Assembly: GCF_003945385.1 (NCBI RefSeq)
Contig: NZ_AP018920.1
Location: 5,084,001 to 5,148,000 of the forward strand
Direction: 5' to 3'
Length of the DNA stretch: 64,000 nucleotides
Source of the DNA: Pseudonocardia autotrophica
GTDB taxonomy: Bacteria; Actinomycetota; Actinomycetes; Mycobacteriales; Pseudonocardiaceae
Numbering within the stretch: the first letter of the stretch is position 1; every line of letters begins with the position of its first letter. Made by a program: the position numbers and the translations under genes. This document shows positions 1 to 7,191 of this stretch, piece by piece. The notes beneath the pieces were generated by a model. It ran no database searches and was not told the origin of the DNA. It was given only the letters and a program-made list of their open reading frames with translations.

Positions 1-845
1 ATCTTGCTCTCAACTACATGGAGTGACGCTCCGTGCGCAATCCGGTGGATCGGCGACGCCGTCTCGGCACCACCCGCCGTCCGCGGCCAGCAGGTCGTAC
101 CGGCCACCGTCGATCCGGCCGCCGCGCACACCGCGTTCGCGCACGACCCGGCGGTCACCGCCCGCAGCGCCGGCTCGGTGCCGGTGCTGAGCTACCACGA
201 GATCACCCCCGAACCGGACGGCGCGTTCACCATCGCCCCGAGGTGTTCGCCGAGCAGCTGGCGATGCTGCGCGCCGCAGGCTTCACCTCGGTGTCCGCGC
301 AGACCCTGCTCGACGCGCGCACCGACCCGTCGGTGCCGCCCGAACGGCCCGTCACGATCACCTTCGACGACGGCACCGGCGGCGTGTGGCGCTACGCCGA
401 TCCGCTGCTGGAGCAGTACGGCTTCCGCGGTGTCGCGTTCGCGATCACCGGGCGGGTCGGCGAGCACTACCCGTACTACCTGACCTGGGACGAGCTGACC
501 GCCATGCGCGAGACCGGGCCGGTGGGACCTCGCGAGCCACACCGCAGCCGGTCACGACCGGCACGACGTCGGCGGCGGGGATCTCCGGCCGTTCCTGATC
601 AACCGGCTGGTCACCGCGGACGGCACACCGGAGACCCCGGAACAGGCCCGCGCCCGCATCACCATCGACGCCGACACCGCGATCGGCACGCCCGAACAGC
701 ACGGGCACGGACGCCCGCGCTGTTCGCCTACCCGTTCAGCGCCTCGCTGACCCCGAGCGACGATCCCGCGCTCGCACAGGCGGGCCGGGACATCCTGGCC
801 GCTCGCTACGAGCTGCTGTTCACCAACGACAGCGCGCGGCGCTAA
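1..845 (+). pseudogene. polysaccharide deacetylase (NodB-type) pseudogene
   Basis: A recognisable polysaccharide deacetylase is spread over two reading frames. The piece ending SVPVLSYHEI is in frame 1 up to about 238, the piece with the metal-binding TFDDG motif is in frame 3 from about 240 to 520, a WDLASHT piece is back in frame 1 from 523, and the LFAYPF tail is in frame 3 to the stop at 843-845. Each switch is explained by one lost or gained base (near 240, in a G/C run near 516-521, and near 690-712). The basic N-terminus after GTG 33 is also out of frame, and no signal or membrane segment follows it. The family removes acyl groups from cell-wall or capsule sugars. Sequencing error is possible, but three shifts within 600 bases while neighbouring genes are intact favours real decay. 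Confidence 0.75.
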
Positions 846-881
846 GTTGCGCAGCCCCGGCACCACAGCGCGACCGTCGGG

Positions 882-1895
882 TCAGCGCTCGGCGGACCCC
901 GGCGCCCCGCTCTGCGCCGGGACCCGCTCGACCTCCTCGGCCAGCCAGCACCGGCTGATCCGGTTCTCCCCCGTCCGGACCACCGGGGGCACCTCGATCC
1001 GGCACCGGTCCTCCGCCTGCGGGCAGCGCGGATGGAACCGGCAGCCCTCCGGCACCTCGGCCGGGTTCGGCACGCTTCCCGGGATCACCGTCAGCAGCTC
1101 ATCACGTCCGGTGTGGACGGTCGGGACGGAGCCGATCAGCGCCCGGGTGTAGGGGTGGGTGGGCGCGGACAGCACCTCGGCGGCGGTGCCCCGCTCGACG
1201 ACCTGGCCCGCGTACATCACCACCACCCGGTCGGCCATCCTGGCCACCACCGACATGTCGTGCGTGATGAGCAGCAGTGCCGCGCCGTGCTCGCGCTGCA
1301 GCCGTCGCATCAGCGCCAGGATCTGCGCCTCGACGGTCACGTCCAGCGCGGTCGTCGGCTCGTCGGCGATCAACAGCTCCGGATCGCAGGCCAGCGCCAT
1401 CGCCACCCCGACCCGCTGCTGCTGGCCGCCGGACAGCTCGTGCGGGTAGGAGCGCATCCGACGCTCCGGATCGGGCAGCCCCACCTCGCGGAGCAGTTCG
1501 ACGGCGCGCTCGCGGGCCTGCGCCCGGCCGACCGGCCGGTGCACCCGGATCGCCTCGACGACCTGGTCGCCGATGCTGAACAGCGGGTCCAGCGCGCTCA
1601 TCGGGTTCTGGAAAACCATCGCGATCTCGGCGCCGCGCAGCCGGCGCAGCCGCTCCGGCCCGGCGCCGGCGATCTCCTCGCCGCGGAACGACACCGATCC
1701 GCCCGCGACCCGGCCGCTGCCGAGCAGCCCGAGCACCGCCAGCGAGCTGACGCTCTTGCCCGAGCCGGACTCGCCGACCAGCGCGACCGTCTCGCCCGGC
1801 CCGACGTCGAACGAGACGCCGTCGACCACCCCGAGCGGACCGGCCGCCGTCGGGAACTCGACGCGCAGGTCCCGCACGTCCAGCACCGGGTTCAC
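882..1895 (-). CDS. oligopeptide/dipeptide-type ABC transporter ATP-binding protein (DppD-like)
   Basis: A 337-aa cytoplasmic ATPase that would power a peptide/nickel-type importer. Visible are Walker A GESGSGKS (residues 41-48), the signature [10 protein letters not shown], Walker [13 protein letters not shown], and a C-terminal oligo_HPY segment with [14 protein letters not shown], typical of DppD/OppD. The GTG start is set by a GTGA overlap with the stop of the upstream gene, so the two are translationally coupled. No permease, second ATPase or binding protein is next to it, which is odd for this family. It is the last gene of an operon with a UGSC protein under the shared island operator, so it may serve a transporter encoded elsewhere or be a leftover of a larger operon. 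Family assignment is strong; the substrate is unknown. Confidence 0.9.
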   Translation of the reverse strand: MNPVLDVRDLRVEFPTAAGPLGVVDGVSFDVGPGETVALVGESGSGKSVSSLAVLGLLGSGRVAGGSVSFRGEEIAGAGPERLRRLRGAEIAMVFQNPMSALDPLFSIGDQVVEAIRVHRPVGRAQARERAVELLREVGLPDPERRMRSYPHELSGGQQQRVGVAMALACDPELLIADEPTTALDVTVEAQILALMRRLQREHGAALLLITHDMSVVARMADRVVVMYAGQVVERGTAAEVLSAPTHPYTRALIGSVPTVHTGRDELLTVIPGSVPNPAEVPEGCRFHPRCPQAEDRCRIEVPPVVRTGENRISRCWLAEEVERVPAQSGAPGSAER

Positions 1896-2950
1896 GACGC
1901 GGCCCCGCCGACGTGCACCGGGTGCGTGGTGCGCGACCAGCCGCCGAAGCCGAACGGCCGCACCACCAGCGACATCCCGGCGTTGCGGGCGCCGGTGACC
2001 ACGATCGGCAGGTGCTCGGGCTCGGGCACCATCGGGAACGGGGCGTCGTCCGGGGCGTCCCCGGCCGCCCGGCCCTTTCCGACCGCCCGCAGATCGGCGG
2101 CGGTCCGCACCGCGTGCTCGCTGATCCAGGCGGCGACGTCGGCCTTGCCGAACCCGCCGTCGGCCAGCATCCTGGCGTGCTCGACGCCGAGCAGCAGGCC
2201 CGCCGACGATCGTCCGCCGACCACGGTGCCGGTCCGGGCCACCGTGTCCGCGATGTCGCGGAGCAGATCCTCCGGATCGGTGGAGTCCCGGTTGTCGATG
2301 AACTCGCAGGTCCGGATCAGCATCGCGGAGACCGAGCCGGTGCCGGGCGCGGCGCCGAGCTCCACCGAGAGCGGCTCCCAGGGGCTCTCCTCCTCGTTCT
2401 CCCCCACGCACACCGCGAACCGGCCGGGCAGCCCCTGGGTGGCCTGGTCCAGCTCGTGCGGGCGGATGCCGAGCACGTTGCGCACGGTCAGCCCGATCGC
2501 GCGGGCGATCGTCGCGTTCGCCCGGAAGCCGGGCCCCACCGAGCCACCCGCCGAGTTGATCCCCAGCTCGGCCCGCACATCGCCGTTCACCACGATCAGC
2601 GGGGCCGGGCCGCTGGTGCTCTGCCAGCCGCCGCCGGTGACGACCCGCTGAGCCATCAGCGCGTCCCACGCGGCCAGCACGACCGGCAGGTACTCCGGGC
2701 GGCAGCCGGCCATCGCAGCGTTCACCGCGACCCGTTCGACGGTGCACTCCCGGCCCAGGCTGCCGGCGTGCGCGACCACCTCGGCGGGATCACGCGGGGT
2801 CGCCGCGAGGAACTCGTCGCGGGTCGCCGCGGTCACCGGGACGACCGGGAGGCCGTCGGTCCAGTCCTGCTCGTAGGCGTGCTCGATCCCGGCCCGGGCG
2901 ATGTCCACCGGATCGACGGCGGTCGCGGCGCCCGCACCCGTGGCACTCAC
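1892..2950 (-). CDS. conserved protein of unknown function, partner of UGSC-family protein
   Basis: A 352-aa soluble protein with no signal peptide or membrane segment. Recognisable stretches are DWTDGLPVVPVT near the N-terminus, a Gly/Ser-rich centre (INSAGGSVGPGFRANATI) and a C-terminal half with PIVVTGARNAGMS. I do not know its activity. The GTG start at 2950 overlaps the UGSC stop (GTGA), and its own stop overlaps the ATPase start, so three genes form one coupled operon. I believe proteins of this type commonly accompany UGSC proteins, but that is recalled rather than shown here. Co-regulation with the aromatic operons through the operator at 3646-3660 suggests a role in the same catabolic programme. 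The function remains open. Confidence 0.75.
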   Translation of the reverse strand: MSATGAGAATAVDPVDIARAGIEHAYEQDWTDGLPVVPVTAATRDEFLAATPRDPAEVVAHAGSLGRECTVERVAVNAAMAGCRPEYLPVVLAAWDALMAQRVVTGGGWQSTSGPAPLIVVNGDVRAELGINSAGGSVGPGFRANATIARAIGLTVRNVLGIRPHELDQATQGLPGRFAVCVGENEEESPWEPLSVELGAAPGTGSVSAMLIRTCEFIDNRDSTDPEDLLRDIADTVARTGTVVGGRSSAGLLLGVEHARMLADGGFGKADVAAWISEHAVRTAADLRAVGKGRAAGDAPDDAPFPMVPEPEHLPIVVTGARNAGMSLVVRPFGFGGWSRTTHPVHVGGAAS

Positions 2951-3540
2951 CGGGCACCCGCCCCGCTGCGGTCCGCACCGTTCCCGCGCTGATCGCCCGG
3001 GCCGGCCGGGCCGTGCAGCAGCCGGGTCAGTCCGGGCAGCACCTCGCCGGCCCGGGCGGTCACCCCGGCGGCGTCCAGCGAGGCGACCGGGTGCGGCACG
3101 ATCGCGTACTCGTAGCCGGGGCTGCCGCGCAGCCCGGCCATCGCATCCGCGGTCGTCCGGAAGGCCTCGCTGATCAGCACCGCGGCCGGGACCCCGGCCG
3201 CCTCCAGTGCGATGCCGTCGGTGACGGCGGACGCGCTGCACGATCCGCAGTCGCCGACCCCGACGAGCACCACGTCGCACCGTTCGACGAGATCGGCGAG
3301 GACCTCCGGCGCGACCGGGTCGTTGATGTGCGGCTTGATGTGCCGGGCGGCGGGCACCGTGCCGTACTGCTGCGCGAACCGCTCGGCGACCGCGTCGAGC
3401 AGCTCCGCGGCGTTGCGTTTGGTGTTGAGCAGCAGGCCGAGCCGCAGCCCCGCCAGGTCCGCCGGGCGCGGAGCGAGTGCCGCGCCCGCCGCGGCGACCG
3501 GATCGGCTGCCCCGGTCGGGTCGATCATGGTCTCGAACAT
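2947..3540 (-). CDS. UGSC-motif family protein, cysteine form
   Basis: A 197-aa protein with the signature DCGSCSAS at residues 97-104. In this family the first motif position is selenocysteine in some lineages (U-G-S-C); here it is Cys98, with Cys101 the second thiol, so it is the Sec-independent form. The CxxC-like arrangement suggests a thiol or redox role, but no substrate is established. The ATG at 3540 is the first start downstream of a TAGCGT box on this strand (3582-3577). The C-terminal tail is Gly/Arg-rich and overlaps the next start by four bases. It leads an operon with the 352-aa partner and a lone ABC ATPase, and shares an operator with the divergent galB-like operon. Confidence 0.8.
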   Translation of the reverse strand: MFETMIDPTGAADPVAAAGAALAPRPADLAGLRLGLLLNTKRNAAELLDAVAERFAQQYGTVPAARHIKPHINDPVAPEVLADLVERCDVVLVGVGDCGSCSASAVTDGIALEAAGVPAAVLISEAFRTTADAMAGLRGSPGYEYAIVPHPVASLDAAGVTARAGEVLPGLTRLLHGPAGPGDQRGNGADRSGAGAR

Positions 3541-3576
3541 GGCGGGTCCCGTCGTCGGAACTGGGGGGTCGCGAAC

Positions 3577-3582
3577 ACGCTA
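3577..3582 (-). promoter_or_regulatory. candidate -10 box of the UGSC operon
   Basis: On the minus strand this reads TAGCGT, the same hexamer seen before ligA, ligM and the SDR gene. It leaves a leader of about 30 bases before ATG 3540. The operator at 3646-3660 begins 63 bases further upstream. Confidence 0.5.
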
Positions 3583-3645
3583 GAAAGCCCGCCGCCGAAC
3601 CCGCCAGACCACCTTCCACCAGGCAAAAGGGTTCGGCTCACCGCG

Positions 3646-3660
3646 CGACGGATGACGTAG
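3646..3660. promoter_or_regulatory. island operator, copy 1
   Basis: CGACGGATGACGTAG on the plus strand, i.e. CTACGTCATCCGTCG on the minus strand. It lies between the divergent UGSC and galB-like operons, 44 bases before the TAACGT box of galB and 63 bases before the TAGCGT box of the UGSC gene. The flanking bases (GCG...CGG) are also shared with the copies at 9384 and 9409. Confidence 0.8.
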
Positions 3661-3704
3661 CGGCCACGGGTCGTTCGCGCGTACCCACCGACCGCGGCGC
3701 TGCC

Positions 3705-3710
3705 TAACGT
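3705..3710 (+). promoter_or_regulatory. candidate -10 box of the galB-like operon
   Basis: TAACGT ends only eight bases before ATG 3719, so transcription would begin at or just before the start codon. No Shine-Dalgarno sequence fits, which points to a leaderless mRNA, a common form in Actinobacteria. Confidence 0.5.
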
Positions 3711-3718
3711 CGGGGCCC

Positions 3719-4447
3719 ATGACGTCGCACGACCGACCTTCCGTACAGGTGATCAGCGCGCATTCCGGGGACTTCGTGTGGCGGGCGGGTGGTGCGCTGG
3801 CGCTCTACGCCGAGCGCGGCCACGACGTGCGCATCGTCTGCCTGAGCTACGGCGAGCGCGGCGAGTCGCCGGGCCTGTGGCGAACTCCCGGGATGACCGT
3901 CGACGCCGCGAAGGCCGCCCGGCGCGACGAGGCGGAGGCGGCCGCCGCTGCACTCGGCGCGAGGATCACCTTCCTCGATCTCGGCGACTACCCACTGCGG
4001 ATCGACGACGACGGCTTGTCCCGGATCGTCGCGGAGATCCGGGACGCGGCCCCCGAGGTGCTGCTCACCCACGTCGCGAACGACCCGTACAACCGCGACC
4101 ACGACGCCGCCCACGAGGCGACCCTGCTGGCCCGCCAGGTCGCCCAGGCCGCCGGGCACGATCCGTCGACGCCGCCGATCGGTGCGCCGCAGGTGCTGCA
4201 GTTCGAACCGCACCAGCCCGAACAGTGCGGCTTCGTCCCGAACCTGCTGCTCGACATCACCCCGGTGTTCGAGCGCAAGCGCAAGGCGATGGAGTGCATG
4301 GGCGCGCAGTCGCACCTGGTGCAGTACTACACCGATCTCGGGCTGCGCCGCGGCGTGCAGGCCGTCCGCAACGGCGGCGACCGGTCGATCGTGCAGGCCG
4401 AGGCCTACCAGCGGGTCTTCCCGATCGTCGGGGACGTGCTGCGGTGA
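3719..4447 (+). CDS. galB: GalB-like 4-oxalomesaconate hydratase (PIG-L/LmbE fold)
   Basis: A 242-aa PIG-L superfamily protein. The usual deacetylase motif AHPDDE is replaced by AHSGDFVWRAGG (residues 14-25), the form I associate with GalB, the Pseudomonas putida hydratase that adds water to 4-oxalomesaconate in gallate breakdown. A second metal-site region NRDHDAAHE is at 125-133. Known family role: it makes 4-carboxy-4-hydroxy-2-oxoadipate, the substrate of the aldolase encoded directly downstream with a GTGA overlap. That adjacency is the main support for hydratase over a sugar deacetylase such as MshB. It opens a four-gene coupled operon preceded by the island operator. The exact substrate is inferred. 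Confidence 0.78.
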   Translation: MTSHDRPSVQVISAHSGDFVWRAGGALALYAERGHDVRIVCLSYGERGESPGLWRTPGMTVDAAKAARRDEAEAAAAALGARITFLDLGDYPLRIDDDGLSRIVAEIRDAAPEVLLTHVANDPYNRDHDAAHEATLLARQVAQAAGHDPSTPPIGAPQVLQFEPHQPEQCGFVPNLLLDITPVFERKRKAMECMGAQSHLVQYYTDLGLRRGVQAVRNGGDRSIVQAEAYQRVFPIVGDVLR

Positions 4448-5145
4448 GCGGGCACGTGATCGTCCGGACCCGGCGCGGCCCGGATCCCGGCGTGCTCGCC
4501 GAACTGGCCCGCCACGGCGTCGCGACGGTGCACGAGGCGCACGGCCGGCGTGGCCTGCTCGCACCGGAGATCCGGCCGATCCAGCGCGGTGCGCGGATCG
4601 CGGGCCGCGCGGTCACCGTGCTGTCGCACCCCGGCGACAACCTGATGATCCACGCCTGCATCGAGCAGTGCGGGCCGGGTGACGTGCTCGTCGTCGCCAC
4701 CACCTCACGCTCCACCGACGGGATGTTCGGCGAGCTGTTCGCGACCCAGCTGCAGCACCGCGGGGTGCTCGGGCTGATCAGCGACGCCGGTGTCCGCGAC
4801 GTCGCCGAGCTGACCGCGATGGGCTTCCCCGCCTGGTCGCGGGCGGTACACGCGCAGGGGACCGCGAAGGCCGTGCCCGGCTCGGTGAACGTGCCGGTCG
4901 TCGTCGCCGGGCAGCGGATCGACCCCGGCGACGCGGTGATCGCCGACGACGACGGTGTGCTCTGCGTCCCCCGCGCCGAGGCCGCCACCGTCGCCGAGGC
5001 CGCCGGCACCCGCGCCGCGAACGAGGAGGACAAGCGCCGCCGGTTCGCCGAGGGCCTGCTCGGCCTGGACCACTACGACCTGCGCCCCACCCTGGAACGG
5101 CTGGGCGTGCGCTACGTCGACGACCCCGAGGGAGACCGAGCATGA
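4444..5145 (+). CDS. galC: 4-carboxy-4-hydroxy-2-oxoadipate aldolase (LigK/GalC-like, RraA fold)
   Basis: A 233-aa RraA-fold protein, the length usual for LigK/GalC/HmgC pyruvate aldolases. The motif GLISDAGVRDV (residues 110-120) contains the Arg-Asp pair that binds metal and pyruvate in this family. The reaction cleaves 4-carboxy-4-hydroxy-2-oxoadipate to pyruvate and oxaloacetate, the last step of the 4,5-cleavage route from protocatechuate or gallate. The GTG start overlaps the galB-like stop, and its own stop overlaps the hydrolase ATG (ATGA). RraA-type RNase E regulators share the fold, but the catabolic operon makes the aldolase role far more likely. Confidence 0.85.
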   Translation: MSGHVIVRTRRGPDPGVLAELARHGVATVHEAHGRRGLLAPEIRPIQRGARIAGRAVTVLSHPGDNLMIHACIEQCGPGDVLVVATTSRSTDGMFGELFATQLQHRGVLGLISDAGVRDVAELTAMGFPAWSRAVHAQGTAKAVPGSVNVPVVVAGQRIDPGDAVIADDDGVLCVPRAEAATVAEAAGTRAANEEDKRRRFAEGLLGLDHYDLRPTLERLGVRYVDDPEGDRA

Positions 5146-5846
5146 GCACCGTCGTCCTGCTGCACGGAGCCTGGCACGGCGGATGGGCGTGGCAACGGGT
5201 GGTCCCCGGGCTGCGCGCCGCCGGCCACGAGGTGCACACCCCGACGCTGACCGGCCTCAGCGACCGGGCCCACCTGCTCACCCCGCAGGTGGGGCTGTCC
5301 ACGCACGTCCAGGACGTCGTCGCGCTGCTGGAGGCGCACGACGCCCACGACGTGGTGCTGGTCGGGCACAGCTATGCGGGCCAGGTCGTCACCGGGGTCG
5401 CCGACCGCATCCCGGACCGGCTGACCCGCCGGGTGTACCTGGACGCCTTCGTCGGCGACGACGGCGACGCCGCGATCGACCTGCTCCCGCCGACCGTCGC
5501 CGGGCACTACCGGGAGGCGGTGGCCGGGCCGGGGTTCGGCTGGCTGGTCCCGGTCCGGCCGCTGGAGCGGCTCGGCGTCACCGAGCAGGCCGACCTGGAC
5601 TGGCTCACCCCGCGCCTCACCCCGCACCCGTGGCTCACCTACACCGAGCCGCTGCGGCTGACCGGGAAGGGCGACGACGTACCCGCGGTGTTCATCGAGT
5701 GCACCGACTGGATGCGGGTCTTCCGCGAGCACGCCGGGCGGGCCGCCGAACGCGGCTGGCCGGTGCACGAGATCGCCACCGGCCACGAGGCGATGGTGAC
5801 CGCACCCGACGAGCTCACCGCGCTGCTGATCGAGCAGGCCCGCTGA
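5142..5846 (+). CDS. alpha/beta hydrolase, probable esterase
   Basis: A 234-aa cytoplasmic alpha/beta hydrolase. It shows the oxyanion-hole motif HGAWHGG (8-14), nucleophile elbow GHSYAG with Ser77, and the catalytic His in ATGHEAM (about residue 215). This resembles the HNL/salicylate-methylesterase-like branch. It overlaps the aldolase by four bases and the next ATG by one. Ring cleavage of 3-O-methylgallate gives a methyl ester of a muconate-type product, so a methylesterase in this operon would make chemical sense. That substrate is an inference; the fold and triad are seen directly. Confidence 0.8.
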   Translation: MSTVVLLHGAWHGGWAWQRVVPGLRAAGHEVHTPTLTGLSDRAHLLTPQVGLSTHVQDVVALLEAHDAHDVVLVGHSYAGQVVTGVADRIPDRLTRRVYLDAFVGDDGDAAIDLLPPTVAGHYREAVAGPGFGWLVPVRPLERLGVTEQADLDWLTPRLTPHPWLTYTEPLRLTGKGDDVPAVFIECTDWMRVFREHAGRAAERGWPVHEIATGHEAMVTAPDELTALLIEQAR

Positions 5847-6121
5847 TGGAGTTCCTGGTCCGCACCGAGAACCTGCTCCCGGTCGACACCCCGGCCGCCA
5901 CCCGTGACGAGCTGAAGGCGGGCGAGCGCGCCCGCGCCGTCGAGCTGCGCGAGGCCGGGATCCTCAAACGGCTGTGGCGGGTCCCCGGGCGCAACGCCAC
6001 CGTCGGGCTGTACGAGGCGGAGGATCCGGCGGCGCTGCACGACGCGCTGGCGTCGCTGCCGATGTTCCCCTGGATGGACGTGACCGTCGAAGCGCTGGCC
6101 ACGCACCCGCAGGAGCGCTGA
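5846..6121 (+). CDS. muconolactone delta-isomerase family protein (CatC-like)
   Basis: A 91-aa protein, the normal size for CatC, with the family pattern LWRVPGRNATVGLYEAED in the middle and LPMFPWMDVTVEAL near the end. CatC isomerises muconolactone in the ortho-cleavage beta-ketoadipate pathway, yet no other ortho-pathway gene is present. Its start is fused to the hydrolase stop (TGATG), so it belongs to the galB-galC operon. A reasonable idea is that it moves a double bond in 4-oxalomesaconate or a related intermediate, the step done by GalD or LigU elsewhere. The family is clear; the role is inferred. Confidence 0.8.
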   Translation: MEFLVRTENLLPVDTPAATRDELKAGERARAVELREAGILKRLWRVPGRNATVGLYEAEDPAALHDALASLPMFPWMDVTVEALATHPQER

Positions 6122-6137
6122 ACCCGATACCCCGGGC

Positions 6138-6173
6138 CCGCCCGCCGACGCCGCACACGGCGTCGGCGGGCGG
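6138..6173. terminator. bidirectional hairpin terminator
   Basis: A perfect 15-bp stem (6138-6152 with 6159-6173) around a 6-base loop, 17 bases after the catC-like stop. It separates that operon from the convergent purU operon. There is no T-run, as usual in such GC-rich genomes. Confidence 0.75.
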
Positions 6174-6268
6174 TTCGCTGCCCGGATCGCGCACGGGACT
6201 CCCGGGCACCGGAGACCGGGCCCCGCCGCCACGGACGGGGCCCGATGACGCGCGAGGCGCCGGGCCGC

Positions 6269-7141
6269 TCAGGGGAAGACGACGGTGCGGTTGCCCGACA
6301 CCGCGATCCGGTGCTCACTGTGCCAGCGCACCGCCCGGGCCAGCGCGAGCCGCTCGGCCTCCCGGCCGCGGGCGGCGAGCTGCTCAGGGCTCAGCGAGTG
6401 GTCGACGCGCAGCAGCTCCTGCTCGATGATCGGGCCCTCGTCGAGGTCCGCGGTCACGTAGTGCGCGGTCGCCCCGATGAACTTCACCCCGCGCTCGTGC
6501 GCCTGGTGGTAGGGCCGGGCGCCCTTGAAGCTGGGCAGCATCGAGTGGTGGATGTTGATCGCCCGGCCCTGCAGGGCCTTGCACGCGTCGTCGGACAGGA
6601 TCTGCATGTAGCGGGCCAGCACCACCAGCTCGACACCCTGGTCGTGGACCAGGTCGAGCAGCTCCGCCTCGGCGGCCGGTTTCGTCTCCCGGGTGACCGG
6701 GATGTGCCGGAACGGCACCCCGAACCCGTCGGCGAGGCGTTCGAGATCGGGATGGTTCGACACCACCGCGACGACGTCGAGCGCCAGCTCGCCGATCGAG
6801 TTCCGGAACAGCAGATCGTTGAGGCAGTGCGCGAACCGGCTGACCATGATCACGGTGCGCGGGCGGTGCCCGGTGTCGGCGAGGCTCCAGGTCATCCCGA
6901 ACGGCTCGGCGAGCGTCGCGACACCGGCACCGAGCCGGTCCAGGTCGGGACGGTCGCCGTCCACCCGGGCGAACTCGACCCGCAGGTAGAAGGTGCCGGT
7001 GCTGGCGCTGCCGAACTGGTGGCTCTGCACGATGGTGCAGCCCTCGTCGGCGAGCAGGCCGGTCACGGCGTGCACGATGCCGGGCGCGTCCGGGCAGCTG
7101 AGCAGCAGCACCGCGCGCGGGCCCTGCGCCGAGGCGGTCAC
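6269..7141 (-). CDS. purU: formyltetrahydrofolate deformylase
   Basis: A 290-aa protein with an N-terminal ACT domain (VLLLSCPDAPGIVHAV) and a C-terminal formyltransferase fold with the catalytic INIHHSMLPSF and DLDEGPII motifs. It hydrolyses 10-formyl-THF to formate and THF. Its setting matters: it closes an operon of ring-cleavage dioxygenase subunits and a methylene-THF reductase, next to a THF-dependent O-demethylase. It would therefore regenerate free THF from methyl groups removed from aromatics, rather than serve purine synthesis. The GTG at 7141 is chosen because it overlaps the stop of a 17-codon ORF that bridges from the upstream gene. A second, housekeeping purU elsewhere would fit. 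Confidence 0.88.
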   Translation of the reverse strand: MTASAQGPRAVLLLSCPDAPGIVHAVTGLLADEGCTIVQSHQFGSASTGTFYLRVEFARVDGDRPDLDRLGAGVATLAEPFGMTWSLADTGHRPRTVIMVSRFAHCLNDLLFRNSIGELALDVVAVVSNHPDLERLADGFGVPFRHIPVTRETKPAAEAELLDLVHDQGVELVVLARYMQILSDDACKALQGRAINIHHSMLPSFKGARPYHQAHERGVKFIGATAHYVTADLDEGPIIEQELLRVDHSLSPEQLAARGREAERLALARAVRWHSEHRIAVSGNRTVVFP

Positions 7142-7191
7142 GACGCGACCCGCGATCCGGCGGCCCGGCCGTCGATCAGCGGCGCCGTCAT
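7138..7191 (-). other. 17-codon bridging ORF between the metF-like gene and purU
   Basis: An ATG at 7191 overlaps the metF-like stop as ATGA, runs 17 codons, and stops at 7138 overlapping the purU GTG as GTGA. It exactly spans the only gap in this operon, so ribosomes could pass through without release. It encodes no recognisable peptide. Confidence 0.4.

Noticed and set aside
882-2747. A single 621-codon minus-strand frame covering the ABC ATPase and beyond
   Set aside because: Only the first part in genomic terms (882-1895) is ATPase; the extension is Arg/Gly-rich read-through opposite to a coupled real gene in another frame.
3719-4447. GlcNAc-type deacetylase (MshB/LmbE) for the PIG-L protein
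   Set aside because: The AHPDDE metal motif is changed to AHSGDF and the gene is overlapped by a LigK/GalC aldolase, both favouring the GalB-type hydratase.
5846-6121. A complete beta-ketoadipate (ortho) pathway suggested by the CatC-like gene
   Set aside because: No catA, catB, pcaGH, pcaB, pcaD or pcaIJ-type gene is present; all neighbours belong to the meta (4,5) route.
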